Below the pieces are notes generated by a model. It searched no databases, was not told the DNA's origin, and worked only from the letters and a program-made list of their open reading frames with translations. A DNA stretch of 58,863 nucleotides from an uncultured Collinsella sp. (lineage in GTDB: Bacteria; Actinomycetota; Coriobacteriia; Coriobacteriales; Coriobacteriaceae). Shown here in pieces: positions 8,275-16,963 of this stretch. The stretch is taken from positions 1 through 58,863 of the forward strand of contig CAAESW010000085.1 in NCBI GenBank assembly GCA_900758845.1, written 5' to 3'. The position numbers and the translations under genes were made by a program. Each line of letters begins with the position of its first letter. Position 1 is the first letter of the stretch.

Positions 8275-9732
8275 CTAACCGATCCAGCTGGCCGAAAGCG
8301 GGCCGCTGACGATGACCATGATGATGAGCACGATGAACACAAACGCCATCGCGTGGGGAAGCGGGGCTCCCGCAGCGACCTCGTCGCTCGGCTCGCCGGG
8401 CAGGCAATAGCCCATCCACTTGAGGAACCAGGCGAAGGTGGCGACGGTCTCGGCGACCATGATGCACACGAGCACCAGGATCGCGACGTTGCCGGCACCC
8501 ACAGAGAAGCCGCCGGCGATGATCTGGAACTTCGAGAAGAACGTGTTCATGGGCGGCACGCCGGCAATGGCGAGCGCCGCGACACCAAAGCCCACGCCCG
8601 AGATCGGGTACTTCTTTACGATGCCGCGAAGCTTGGGCAGCATACGCGTGCCGAGCGTAAAGGAGAACGAACCGGCGATCAGGAAGAACAGCGTCTTGGC
8701 GAAAGCGTGGTTAAAGATGTGGCACACGGCACCGTCAAAGGCCAGCTGGCTGCCAAAGACCGAAAGGCCCAGACCAAAGAACACATAGGAGAGCTGGGCG
8801 ATCGTGGAGAAGGCCAGCAGGCGCTTCATGTCCTTTTGCGGCAGGTACATAAGGAAACCAAAGAGCATGGTGACCATGGCGTCGATAATGGCGACCCAGC
8901 CAACGATCTCGGGAATCTCGCCGGCAGAGACGAGTGCACGCGCGAACACGCACACGCCGACCTTAACCATCGAGGCGCCATGCAGGTAAGCCGAAACAGG
9001 CGTCGGCGCCTCCATGGCCGAAGGCAGCCACATGTACATGGGAACCTGTGCGGACTTGGCCCAGGCCGCAAACAGCACGAGCAAAAGGACGATAGCCTTG
9101 AGCTTGGCGTCGAGGCCGGCAATCGCGGTAATGGCGAAGGTGCCGGTGTGGGCAAACACGATGGCGGCGCCCAGATACAGGCCGAGCGCACCGATATGCG
9201 TAATGATCAGGGCCTTCATGCCGGCCTTCTTGGCCGTAGGCGTCATGTAGTAGCTAATGAGGCCCCAAGAGCACGCACCCGTGATCTCAAAGAACACGAG
9301 CTGGCCCAAAAGGGTCGAGCTGTACACAAGGCCGGCCATGGCGCCGATGAAGGTCGCGAGGTACGCATAGAAGCGACGACGAGGCGCGTCGGGATGCTCA
9401 CGGTTATTCTCGCTCATATAGGGAATCGAATAGATCACGACAAGCAGGCCGATACCCACAAAGGCGGGCGCGAGCAGCGTGCTCATGCGATCGAAGGTGA
9501 ATCCCATGACGAGGGTCTGCCCAAACGAGATCAGGGGGACCTGCGTGTCGGGCATGCCGGCGCCAGCGAAATTCGCGGCGAGGGCGATGGTGCAGACCGT
9601 CGAGACGGCGGCACCCAAAACGCTGAACCACTTGGCGTACGGACGGGGGAACAGGGCGACGAGCACCGAGGCCACCATCGGGGCCGCGATAGCGACCAAG
9701 CCGAGAAGGGACAGACTGACTGCAAATGACAT
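8275..9732 (-). CDS. hyfD: Hydrogenase membrane subunit HyfD (NuoL/M/N-type antiporter-like)
   Basis: This 485-residue membrane protein is the second antiporter-like subunit. Family signatures include AKSAQVPMYMWLPSAMEAPT, with a buried Lys, and the NHAFAKTLFFL helix. The gene order hyfC-hyfD-hyfE and its length support HyfD over HycC. HyfD is absent from the simpler Hyc complex, so its presence is what marks the locus as formate hydrogenlyase-2 type. Confidence 0.9.
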   Translation of the reverse strand: MSFAVSLSLLGLVAIAAPMVASVLVALFPRPYAKWFSVLGAAVSTVCTIALAANFAGAGMPDTQVPLISFGQTLVMGFTFDRMSTLLAPAFVGIGLLVVIYSIPYMSENNREHPDAPRRRFYAYLATFIGAMAGLVYSSTLLGQLVFFEITGACSWGLISYYMTPTAKKAGMKALIITHIGALGLYLGAAIVFAHTGTFAITAIAGLDAKLKAIVLLLVLFAAWAKSAQVPMYMWLPSAMEAPTPVSAYLHGASMVKVGVCVFARALVSAGEIPEIVGWVAIIDAMVTMLFGFLMYLPQKDMKRLLAFSTIAQLSYVFFGLGLSVFGSQLAFDGAVCHIFNHAFAKTLFFLIAGSFSFTLGTRMLPKLRGIVKKYPISGVGFGVAALAIAGVPPMNTFFSKFQIIAGGFSVGAGNVAILVLVCIMVAETVATFAWFLKWMGYCLPGEPSDEVAAGAPLPHAMAFVFIVLIIMVIVSGPLSASWIG

Positions 9733-9747
9733 TGTTTCTCCCTTCTC

Positions 9748-10674
9748 CTACACGCCGACGACCACGAAGACAAAGGCCAGAACGGCGATGCCAACGACAG
9801 CCCAGGTCTGATTGCCAAGCACCTTAAAACGCGAGCGCGAGCAAGAGTTCTCGATCACGCCGCATACGACAAAGTCGATCAGGCACTTCACCAGGAAGAT
9901 GACTGCACCCAGAACGGCGGCGGTGCCCACGGTCGTAGGCTCGCCCCAGGGGACGAAGATCGCGCAGAACCAAGCGACGACCAGGACCTGCTTCATGGAC
10001 ATGGCAAGCTTGGCCATGGCGAGCGACGGGCCGGAAAGCTCGGCAAGCGGGCCTTCCTGAAGCTCCTGCTCGGCCTCGGCCTGATCAAACGGCAGCTTGC
10101 CGAGTTCCATGTAGCAGGCAATCGCAAAGGCGATGCCGGCGAGGATCACGGCGACCGGCGCGTCGATGGCGCCCGTCATGATGTGCTGACCCATGGTGGC
10201 GATGTCGGTGGAACCGCACACCAGGGCGGCGGCAAACAGCGCCAGCAGCATGGACGGCTCGATGAGCACGCTCATGAGCAGCTCGCGGACGCCGCCGATA
10301 CCGGCGTAGGCGTTGGACGAATCCACACCGCAGAGGGCGAAGAAGAAGCGGGCGAGCGCCAGGCTGTACATGATGGTGATGGCGTCACCAAAGACCGGGA
10401 TGGGGCTTTGTGCCGTAAAGAGCGGCAGACCCATCGCGAGCATAAAGGCGACGGCGAAGAACAGCGGCGGCATGATGCGCAGCGCAAAGCTCGCATCCTC
10501 GCTCTGGGACTCGGGGCGCGCAAAGAGCTTGGCCAGGTCGCGGTAGTCCTGCATGATGCTGGGGCCGCGACGGTTGTGCATCTTGGCGCGGATCACGCGG
10601 CCGAGACCGGAGAAGAACGGTGCGACGGCCATGACGACCACGCCCTGCAGAACGGCAAGTACGATGTTGTTCAT
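9748..10674 (-). CDS. hyfC: Hydrogenase membrane subunit HyfC/HycD (NuoH-like)
   Basis: This 308-residue NuoH-family protein anchors the hydrogenase module to the membrane. The MHNRRGPSIMQDYRDLAKLF loop near residue 35 is the classic HycD/NuoH cytoplasmic loop, and ELGKLPFDQAEAEQEL is the conserved acidic loop. There are about eight hydrophobic segments. It is spaced 12 bp from hyfB and 15 bp from hyfD on the same transcript. Confidence 0.93.
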   Translation of the reverse strand: MNNIVLAVLQGVVVMAVAPFFSGLGRVIRAKMHNRRGPSIMQDYRDLAKLFARPESQSEDASFALRIMPPLFFAVAFMLAMGLPLFTAQSPIPVFGDAITIMYSLALARFFFALCGVDSSNAYAGIGGVRELLMSVLIEPSMLLALFAAALVCGSTDIATMGQHIMTGAIDAPVAVILAGIAFAIACYMELGKLPFDQAEAEQELQEGPLAELSGPSLAMAKLAMSMKQVLVVAWFCAIFVPWGEPTTVGTAAVLGAVIFLVKCLIDFVVCGVIENSCSRSRFKVLGNQTWAVVGIAVLAFVFVVVGV

Positions 10675-10686
10675 GCTCTCCCCTCC

Positions 10687-12705
10687 TTAACCCATTTGCA
10701 CGGCGAGCACGAGGAACACCACGAGTGCCGCGACGATGTAGCAGATATAGATGCTGTAGTTGCCGCCCTCGAGCTTAGTCGCGAGATCGGCGAGCTTCTC
10801 GACACCCTTATGCGGGGCATCGACGAGAACCTTGTCGGGTACGGGCTCCACAGCCTCGGCCACACCGGTGAGCTTCTGGAAGAAGTGCGCGATGGACCAG
10901 CAGACGGCCGTGCAGCGGTCACGCAGCGTGTAGAGCGGCTGCATAAACCAGGACACCTCGGAGGCAAAGGTCGTGGCCACGACGGGCATATGCTCGTTGG
11001 GAGCATAGCCACATGCCCACGGCTGGGACTTCTGCACCTTGCCGACGGTCTTGAGCTTGCGATAACCGCAGGCAAGGCCGACGAGCACCACGAGCGCAAT
11101 GGCAATCGCGGGCGTGGAGGTGGCAGCGCCGGAGTACTGGTTCATGAGCTCCATGCCCTCGGCGGCAAACACGCCACCGTACGGATGCAGCACGGACGCG
11201 GCGACATCGACCAGCACGGGCGCGATCACGGGAGCGCCAATGCCCAGCACGACGCAGATGGCCGCGAGCAGGCCCTGCGCAAACACCATGGGGGCGGGAA
11301 CCTCCTTGGCATTAGCCGCGGCCTCGGAGCGGGGCGCGGAGGCAAAGGAGACGCCATAGGCCTTGACGAAGCACGTGACGGCCAGCGCGCCGGTAATGGC
11401 AAGTGCGACGGCAGCGAACACGGCCACGATCATGACGGCCTTGTCACCCTGCATGGCGGCGTTAAAGAGCGACTGGTAGGTAAACCACTCGGACACAAAG
11501 CCGTTGAAGGGCGGAATGGCCGAAATGGCAAGCGCGCCAACGAGGAAGCAGATGGCCGTTGCCGGCATACGACGGAACAGGCCGCCCATCTTCTCCATAT
11601 TGCGCGTACCCGTGGAGTACAGCAGCGCACCGGCGCCCAAGAACAGCTCGCCCTTAAACATTGCGTGGTTAAACGTGTGGTAGAGGGCGGCCATCAGAGC
11701 CAGGACGGCGATGCCGACCGAGTTGAGCGCCATAGCGGCCATGGAGGCGCCGACGCCGAGCAGAATGATGCCGATGTTCTCGACGGAGTGATAGGCCAGC
11801 AGGCGCTTGATGTCATGCTCCTGCAGGGCGAAGGCCACGCCGAGGACCGACGAGATCGCACCGAAGACCATGACCATAAGACCCCACCAGACCTGAACGC
11901 CCGAGGCGGAGAGCAGGTCGAGGCCCACCTTGAGGATGCCGAAGATACCGATCTTGATCATGCCGCCGGACATGAGGGCCGACACGTTGGACGGCGCCTC
12001 GGGATGCGCCTTGGGCAGCCAGCCGTGCAGCGGGATGATACCGGCCTTGGCGCCAAAGCCAAAGAAGGCGAGCACGAAGCACACGGATGCGACCGCGGGG
12101 CTAAACTGCGTAGCGCGGAAATCCGCAAAGGCAAACGAGCCGCCGGCGAAGTTGGTCATGGTGAGGAAGCTCGCCATGATGAGCACAAAGCCCACGTGCG
12201 CGATCACAAAGTAGAGCCAACCGCCATGGATGGAGTTCTCGTTCTCCTCGATCACGACCAGGAAGTACGAGGTCAGCGACATGAGCTCAAAGGCGACCAG
12301 GAACCAAAACACGTTGTCGGCGGTGATGACGAGCATCATGGACGCCACGAAGGTGTTAAAGAAGAAGCCGGCGCGGCCCTTTTTGCCCGGGTACTCATCA
12401 AAGTAGTTGAGACCGTAAATCGAACCGGCAAACGCGAGCACCGAGATGAGCGCCACGAACAGGCCGGACAGCTGATTGAGCAGCAGCTGGAAATGGGCAA
12501 ACGGGAAAAACACGATGGTGTCGACCGACGTGACATCGCCCAGCACGGCCTGGATACCGGCCACAAACGAAAGAACCGCGGCGACGGCGCCGATAAGGCA
12601 GCCGGCGGTCTTGGCGGCGTTATCGGCCTTGATCAGCAGAACCGAGGCGAGCGCACCGATGCACGAGACGGCAAGCGATGCGATAAACAGCGTCATGCTA
12701 TCCAT
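10687..12705 (-). CDS. hyfB: Hydrogenase membrane subunit HyfB (large antiporter-like)
   Basis: At 672 residues this is the largest membrane subunit, the same size I recall for E. coli HyfB. It contains GFGAKAGIIPLHGWLPKAHP and the YHTFNHAMFKGELFL helix, both typical of NuoL/HyfB proteins with key lysines in membrane helices. The C-terminal third is a soluble loop plus a final membrane anchor. Its ATG lies within the end of hyfA (8-bp overlap). It is expected to couple electron flow to ion movement; direct evidence for that in Hyf enzymes is limited. Confidence 0.92.
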   Translation of the reverse strand: MDSMTLFIASLAVSCIGALASVLLIKADNAAKTAGCLIGAVAAVLSFVAGIQAVLGDVTSVDTIVFFPFAHFQLLLNQLSGLFVALISVLAFAGSIYGLNYFDEYPGKKGRAGFFFNTFVASMMLVITADNVFWFLVAFELMSLTSYFLVVIEENENSIHGGWLYFVIAHVGFVLIMASFLTMTNFAGGSFAFADFRATQFSPAVASVCFVLAFFGFGAKAGIIPLHGWLPKAHPEAPSNVSALMSGGMIKIGIFGILKVGLDLLSASGVQVWWGLMVMVFGAISSVLGVAFALQEHDIKRLLAYHSVENIGIILLGVGASMAAMALNSVGIAVLALMAALYHTFNHAMFKGELFLGAGALLYSTGTRNMEKMGGLFRRMPATAICFLVGALAISAIPPFNGFVSEWFTYQSLFNAAMQGDKAVMIVAVFAAVALAITGALAVTCFVKAYGVSFASAPRSEAAANAKEVPAPMVFAQGLLAAICVVLGIGAPVIAPVLVDVAASVLHPYGGVFAAEGMELMNQYSGAATSTPAIAIALVVLVGLACGYRKLKTVGKVQKSQPWACGYAPNEHMPVVATTFASEVSWFMQPLYTLRDRCTAVCWSIAHFFQKLTGVAEAVEPVPDKVLVDAPHKGVEKLADLATKLEGGNYSIYICYIVAALVVFLVLAVQMG

Positions 12706-13315
12706 TGTTTACGCTCCCTTCTGCTTTCTCGGACAGGCCCTGGGCCACAGCGGTAACGTCGACAACCGGACCGTTTTCGATCGAGCGCAGGCGCTTGGCC
12801 TCGTCGAGCTCGCGATCGGCCGCGCCGCCCATGACGGTCAGCGCCTTGGTGGGGCACGCCGCCACACAATGCGGGCCGTCCGGATCGAAGGCGCACAGGT
12901 CGCACTTGACAGCGCAGGTGTACTGGCCAGGAGCCCACGTAAGCAGGCTGCTCAGGGACTTAGGATACGAAGGTGTCGGGTCGCACATGCCTGCGACACC
13001 GGCGATAGACGTGCCATCGGGATGGATGGCTCCGAAGGGGCACGCGATGGCGCACAGCCTGCACCCGATGCACTCCTGCTCCTTGACGTGGATGCGGTCG
13101 CCATCGTGCTCGATGGCATTCACCGGGCAAACCTCGGCGCAGGGGGCACCCTCGCAATGGTGGCAGGCAAGGGCGGCCGAAATACCGCCGGTCTTCACGA
13201 GCGCCAGGCGCGGCGTATCCTGAAGACCCTGCATCCGGTGGGCGTCGGCACAGGCGGACTGGCATGTTCCGCAGCCGATGCACCTCTCCGGGTTGATGTC
13301 GATGAAGCGGTTCAT
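12698..13315 (-). CDS. hyfA: Hydrogenase ferredoxin-like subunit HyfA/HycB
   Basis: This 205-residue protein, the length I recall for E. coli HyfA, carries four Cys clusters. They include RCIGCGTCQSAC (C12-C22), ACHHCEGAPCAEVCP, ECIGCRLCAIACP and a KCDLC motif. It bridges FdhF to the hydrogenase. The ATG at 13315 is preceded by AAGGAAG; a GTG at 13321 is a poorer choice. It is the first hydrogenase gene after fdhF and is separated from it by a strong hairpin, so fdhF and hyf levels may differ although they share direction. Confidence 0.93.
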   Translation of the reverse strand: MNRFIDINPERCIGCGTCQSACADAHRMQGLQDTPRLALVKTGGISAALACHHCEGAPCAEVCPVNAIEHDGDRIHVKEQECIGCRLCAIACPFGAIHPDGTSIAGVAGMCDPTPSYPKSLSSLLTWAPGQYTCAVKCDLCAFDPDGPHCVAACPTKALTVMGGAADRELDEAKRLRSIENGPVVDVTAVAQGLSEKAEGSVNNG

Positions 13316-13337
13316 CCCCACTTCCTTTCAAAATAAC

Positions 13338-13372
13338 GGGCCGGGCTCCCGAACGTACGGGACGCCCGGCCC
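13338..13372 (-). terminator. Intercistronic hairpin between fdhF and hyfA
   Basis: The arms GGGCCGGGC and GCCCGGCCC (9 bp) with an inner CCCG/CGGG pair form a very stable stem. On the - strand it is followed by GTTATTTTG, a short U-rich tract. It could terminate part of the transcripts from hydN-fdhF, making extra FdhF relative to the hydrogenase, or protect mRNA ends. Confidence 0.55.
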
Positions 13373-13393
13373 AAAAAGCCAACGAGAACGGGA

Positions 13394-15616
13394 CTACACG
13401 ATTTGGTTCACGTGCGTCTCGTCGTCGAACTTGGCGGCGCCGGGCTCAACGTCTTGGGGAGCGGCGGCGTCCACCAGAGCCTGCTTGAGCTCGGTGTACT
13501 GACGCTCCACCTCGCCCTCGGCCCAGACCTGGTCGGCGATAGCGTCGACCTGGCAGGCGGAGAACTTGTCCTCGGGCGTATGCGAGACCGGGTCGACCTT
13601 GTGAATGGTCAGCTCGTTGCATTTGCCGATCCACCACTGGTAGGTCATGTAGACCGTGCCCTTGTTGATGCGATCGCTCACGTCGGCACGGCTGTATACC
13701 TGGCCGCGGCGGCTGTGAATCGAGACGATGTCGCCATTCTTGATGCCGCGTGCCTCGGCGTCCGCGGGATTCATGCGGACAAAGCCGGGCTCGTCGGCAA
13801 GCAGCGCCAGCGTCTTGCAGTTGCCGGTCATCGAGCGGCAGCTGTAGTGGCCGACCTCGCGGACGGTGCACAGGATGAGCGGGTACTCATCGTCGGGAAG
13901 CTCGGAGGGCGCCTCCCAGTCGTGCGCCATCAGGTTGGCGCGACCGTCCTTGGTGGTGAACTTGCCACCAGCGAACATGTCGGGCGTACCGTGGTCGTTC
14001 ACATCGGTGCTCTTGACGGGCCACTGGGCGTAGCCGCCCTCGGGGGCCATCTTCTCGTAGGTCGCGCCCACAAAGTTGGGGCACAGACTAATGCACTCGT
14101 TCCAAATCTGCTCGGTGTTGTCGTAGTGCATGGGGTAACCCATACGCGTAGACAGGTCCGCGAAGATCTCCCAGTCGTGACGGCACTCGCCCTTGGGCGG
14201 AACGGCCGCGTCAAAGTGCTGGAAGCTACGGTCGGATGCGGTAAAGACACCCTCGTGCTCGCCCCAAGAGGTGGCAGGCAGGATGACGTCGGCGAGCATG
14301 GTCGTCTGCGTCATAAAGATGTCCTGGCAAATAAACAGATCCAGCTCGGAGAGCGTCTTGCGCATACCGGCCGAATCGGGCTCGGTCTGCACCGGGTCCT
14401 CGCCGTAGTTGTAGAAGCAGTGCACCTTGCCCTCGTCGACCAGGTGGCCCAGGTCGGTGAGCTTGTAGCCCTCCTCGAGCGGGAGCTTTTCCTCGGGCAC
14501 GCCCCAAGCCTTGGCAAACTTGGCGCGCACTGCCGGGTCGGTGACCTTCTGGTAGCCAGGGTACAGGTTGGGCAGCATGCCCATATCGCAGGAGCCCTGG
14601 ACGTTGTTCTGACCACGCACGGGCGCGAGGCCGGAATTGGGTTTGCCGATCTGGCCGGCAACGCAGGCGATGGAGGCGATGGTGTGCACCGTCTTCAGGT
14701 TCTGCTTCTGCTGGCATACGCCCATGCCCCAGCCAATGATGGCAGAGGGCTTCGCCGTGGCGTACATCTCGGCAGCTTGGTGGATCAACGCGGGCTCGAC
14801 ACCCGTGATGTCCTGTACGGATTCGGGAGTGTAGTTCTTGATGGTCTCCCACCACTCGTCAAAGCCGTTCGTGTGCTCGGCGACGAATTCCTTGTCGTAG
14901 AGGCCATCGTTGACCAAGCAGTTGGCAAAGGCGTTGAGGAACGCAACGTTGCAACCGTTCTTGATCGGAAGGTAGAGATCGGCGATACGCGCGGTTTCGA
15001 TATGGCGCGGATCGGCGACGATGATCTTGCAACCCTTTTCTTTGGCTCGCACGATACGCCTTGCGACGATGGGGTGCGAATCGGCAGGGTTATAGCCGAA
15101 GAGGAAAATGCAGCCCGCATCCTCCATACCGGGGATGGAGCATGACATGCAACCTGAACCAACCGTGTCCATCAGACCGAGGACAGTAGGGCCGTGTCAA
15201 GTACGGGCGCAGTTGTCCACGCTGTGGGTGCCGATGCACGCACGCGTAAACTTCTGCATGACGTAGTTCGCCTCATTGCCGCCGCCTCGCGAAGAGCCGG
15301 TGGTCATGACAGCGTTAGGACCATATTCGTCAATTATGGCCTGCATCTTAGATGCGGTGAAATCCAGTGCCTCGTCCCAGCTTACGCGCTCAAGATCCGC
15401 ACCCTTGGTGCGACGGATCATCGGGTGCAGTACGCGAGGAGTCAAGATCTTGGTGTCGTTGATGAAGTCGTAGCCGCTCATGCCCTTAAGGCACAGCTCG
15501 CTCTGGTTGGTGATGCCGTTGAGCGGTTCGGTACCCACGACCTGGCCGTTTTGGACCAGGAGGTTAAACTGGCAACCGGCGCCGCAGTACGGGCAAATCA
15601 CTTTATGCTTCTCCAT
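13394..15616 (-). CDS. fdhF: Formate dehydrogenase H, selenocysteine- and Mo-dependent
   Basis: This gene is read through an in-frame TGA at 15197-15199, giving 740 residues with Sec at position 140, the same position as in E. coli FdhF. The context CART-Sec-HGP matches CARV-Sec-HGP of the E. coli enzyme. The N-terminal [4Fe-4S] ligands are C8, C11, C15 and C42. Further matches include GYNPADSHPI, TSWGEHEGVFT and TVREVGHYSCRSMTGNC. The enzyme oxidises formate to CO2 on a bis-MGD Mo site, and electrons pass to HydN/HyfA-type ferredoxins and the hydrogenase. Start 15616 is preceded by AAGGAGGG. It lies between hydN and hyfA. Without Sec decoding it would be split into two false fragments. Confidence 0.97.
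15159..15199 (-). promoter_or_regulatory. Bacterial SECIS element in fdhF
   Basis: Directly after the UGA the - strand can fold as CGGCC/GGTTG (with G-U pairs) below TGTCC/GGACA. The apical loop TCGGTCTGAT contains GGTCTG. The E. coli fdhF SECIS has an equivalent GGUCUG loop recognised by SelB. Position, loop sequence and two stems all agree, so UGA is read as Sec rather than stop. Confidence 0.9.
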
Positions 15617-15692
15617 GACACCCTCCTTCCTTTCTCTGCTACCGAATACTCGGTACTTATTTTGACAATCATTGGGCCTGTCGCCCCGACGC

Positions 15693-16211
15693 TTACGCCT
15701 CGTTTTCGATGGTGGCGCGGGCACGCTCGGCAGTCAGTTCTGCCAGGCGCTCCTCGTCTACCAGGGTGAGACCCTTGGTCGGGCACGCCTCGGCACACGC
15801 CGGACCGCCGGGACGGTCCACGCACAGGTCGCACTTAAGCACGAAGCTCTTAGTCTGCGAACCCACGCGAACGTCGCCCATCAAGACGGGGACCTGCGTG
15901 GTCGCCACGCTCACGGCGCCAAAGGGGCATGCCATGACGCAGCTCTTGCAGCCGATGCAGTTGTCCTCGTTGACGCCGATGCGATGGTTCTTTGGATCAA
16001 AGAACAAGGCGTCCGTGGGGCAGGCCTTGGCGCACGGAGCGTCCTCGCAGTGGTGACATGCCACCGGTGCGGAAATCTCGTACGTACGCGTCACACGCAG
16101 GCGCGGCGCGGCGATGTTGCCGGGAATATCGTGCGCCTCGATGCACGCCGCCATACAGGTTTGGCACCCAATGCAACGTGAGGAATCGGCTACGACTCGT
16201 TTATTGCCCAT
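15693..16211 (-). CDS. hydN: HydN-like four-cluster ferredoxin
   Basis: This 172-residue electron-transfer protein has four [4Fe-4S]-type Cys groups: SRCIGCQTCMAAC (C13-C23), ACHHCEDAPCAKACP, NCIGCKSCVMACP and KCDLCVDRPGGPACAEACP. Its length and order resemble E. coli HydN, which is needed for full formate dehydrogenase H activity. The start at 16211 follows AGGAGGGAG. It is the first gene of the run, 76 bp before fdhF, so it probably docks on FdhF. HyfA is its close paralogue in the same locus. Confidence 0.88.
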   Translation of the reverse strand: MGNKRVVADSSRCIGCQTCMAACIEAHDIPGNIAAPRLRVTRTYEISAPVACHHCEDAPCAKACPTDALFFDPKNHRIGVNEDNCIGCKSCVMACPFGAVSVATTQVPVLMGDVRVGSQTKSFVLKCDLCVDRPGGPACAEACPTKGLTLVDEERLAELTAERARATIENEA

Positions 16212-16389
16212 GTTGTTCACTCCCTCCTGAATCCCATGCCGGAGAGACCCTGTCGACGTTGCCCCGGACCGCCCGTGGTCCGGCATCGGCGTATCGAGTG
16301 CATGCGGCGAAACAGGCACTTCGATAGAATTCCTCCAACGATATACAGGTTAAATATACGCAGTTGCAGGTGGCAAACTTGAGCATAGG

Positions 16390-16415
16390 CCCTGCAATAC
16401 GGCTGTATTGCAGGG
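16390..16415 (+). terminator. 11-bp perfect hairpin followed by short T tract
   Basis: CCCTGCAATAC, loop GGCT, GTATTGCAGGG, then GTTTTGG on the + strand. It may be a weak terminator isolating the toxin-antitoxin genes, or an operator. No gene is transcribed into it from the left on the + strand, which argues against simple termination. Confidence 0.35.
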
Positions 16416-16566
16416 GTTTTGGCAGGTTGGAATTATTCTCTAAAAGCTATAAAGGTGAGTGTATTACATGCGTACATCCAGGAGAGATTTCACGCTCGTT
16501 TATAAAGGATGTAATACGTTTGATATATATTTCGCGCTCATTTACTTGAGTGCAATAAAGCAGTGG

Positions 16567-16600
16567 TTACAACATTGGCTATTATTAGCCAATGTTGTAA
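16567..16600. promoter_or_regulatory. Palindromic operator upstream of antitoxin gene
   Basis: There are two perfect 15-bp arms, TTACAACATTGGCTA and TAGCCAATGTTGTAA, around TTAT. It ends 39 bp before the antitoxin ATG. RelB/DinJ ribbon-helix-helix antitoxins bind such palindromes to repress their own operon, so this is the likely autoregulatory site. Confidence 0.6.
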
Positions 16601-16639
16601 TTGACCATTCATATTGCACGCTCATTAAGGGGGCCAGTG

Positions 16640-16963
16640 ATGTCATCGACGCAAAAACGAGCCATCCTGCAGGTGCGCATTCGCGAAGAGGACAAACAGC
16701 ATGCCGAGCGCCTCTACGACGCCATGGGCACATCGCTTGCCGAGGCCGTTCGCCTTTTTGTCGCGCAGAGTATTTTGATGCGCAAGCTTCCCTTTCAGCC
16801 GGTCGCCGTGCGCTCAAAGGACGGCACCGCCGCCTATGGATCGCTCAGAGCATATGGAGATCCCAATCGCCGCTCCGAGGAGCGCAATGCCTGGATTGAG
16901 TACCTTGCTACAAAAAGCGACGATTCGATTTTGGGTCCCGAGGAAGTAGATATCCATGAGTAG
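16640..16963 (+). CDS. RelB/DinJ family antitoxin
   Basis: This 107-residue protein has an N-terminal ribbon-helix-helix of the RelB/DinJ type: ILQVRIREEDKQHAERLYDAMG, then SLAEAVRLFVAQS (abridged here as two motifs, residues about 8-45), followed by a KLPFQP linker typical of DinJ. The ATG at 16640 follows AAGGGGG; a start at 16601 would add 13 residues lying inside the upstream palindrome. It overlaps the next gene by 8 bp (ATGAGTAG), so the pair is translationally coupled. It should bind and neutralise the downstream protein and repress the operon. Confidence 0.85.
   Translation: MSSTQKRAILQVRIREEDKQHAERLYDAMGTSLAEAVRLFVAQSILMRKLPFQPVAVRSKDGTAAYGSLRAYGDPNRRSEERNAWIEYLATKSDDSILGPEEVDIHE

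Larger units (their letters stand above)
16212..16639. promoter_or_regulatory. Divergent control region between hydN and the antitoxin gene
   Basis: This 428-bp region is AT-richer than its surroundings and holds several dyads. A small hairpin at 16264-16283 (CCGGACC/GGTCCGG) lies in the probable hydN leader. A perfect 11-bp hairpin at 16390-16415 is followed by GTTTTG on the + strand. GTATTACAT and ATGTAATAC form a spaced pair at about 16460 and 16509. Three copies of CRCGCTCRTT start at 16491, 16533 and 16617. I could not settle -10/-35 boxes for either direction. Confidence 0.5.

Noticed and set aside
4068..8309. A 1413-codon open frame on the + strand opposite the hydrogenase genes
   Set aside because: It is antisense to five clear hydrogenase genes, has low-complexity His/Gly/Asp/Arg-rich sequence and no domain. 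High GC leaves such shadow frames open.
13394..15172. Reading fdhF as two genes or a pseudogene
   Set aside because: The TGA is at the known Sec position with a fitting SECIS, and both halves are fully conserved.
16212..16340. Moco riboswitch or sigma-54 promoter ahead of hydN
   Set aside because: Only a small hairpin is present, and no GG-N10-GC -24/-12 pair stands out.
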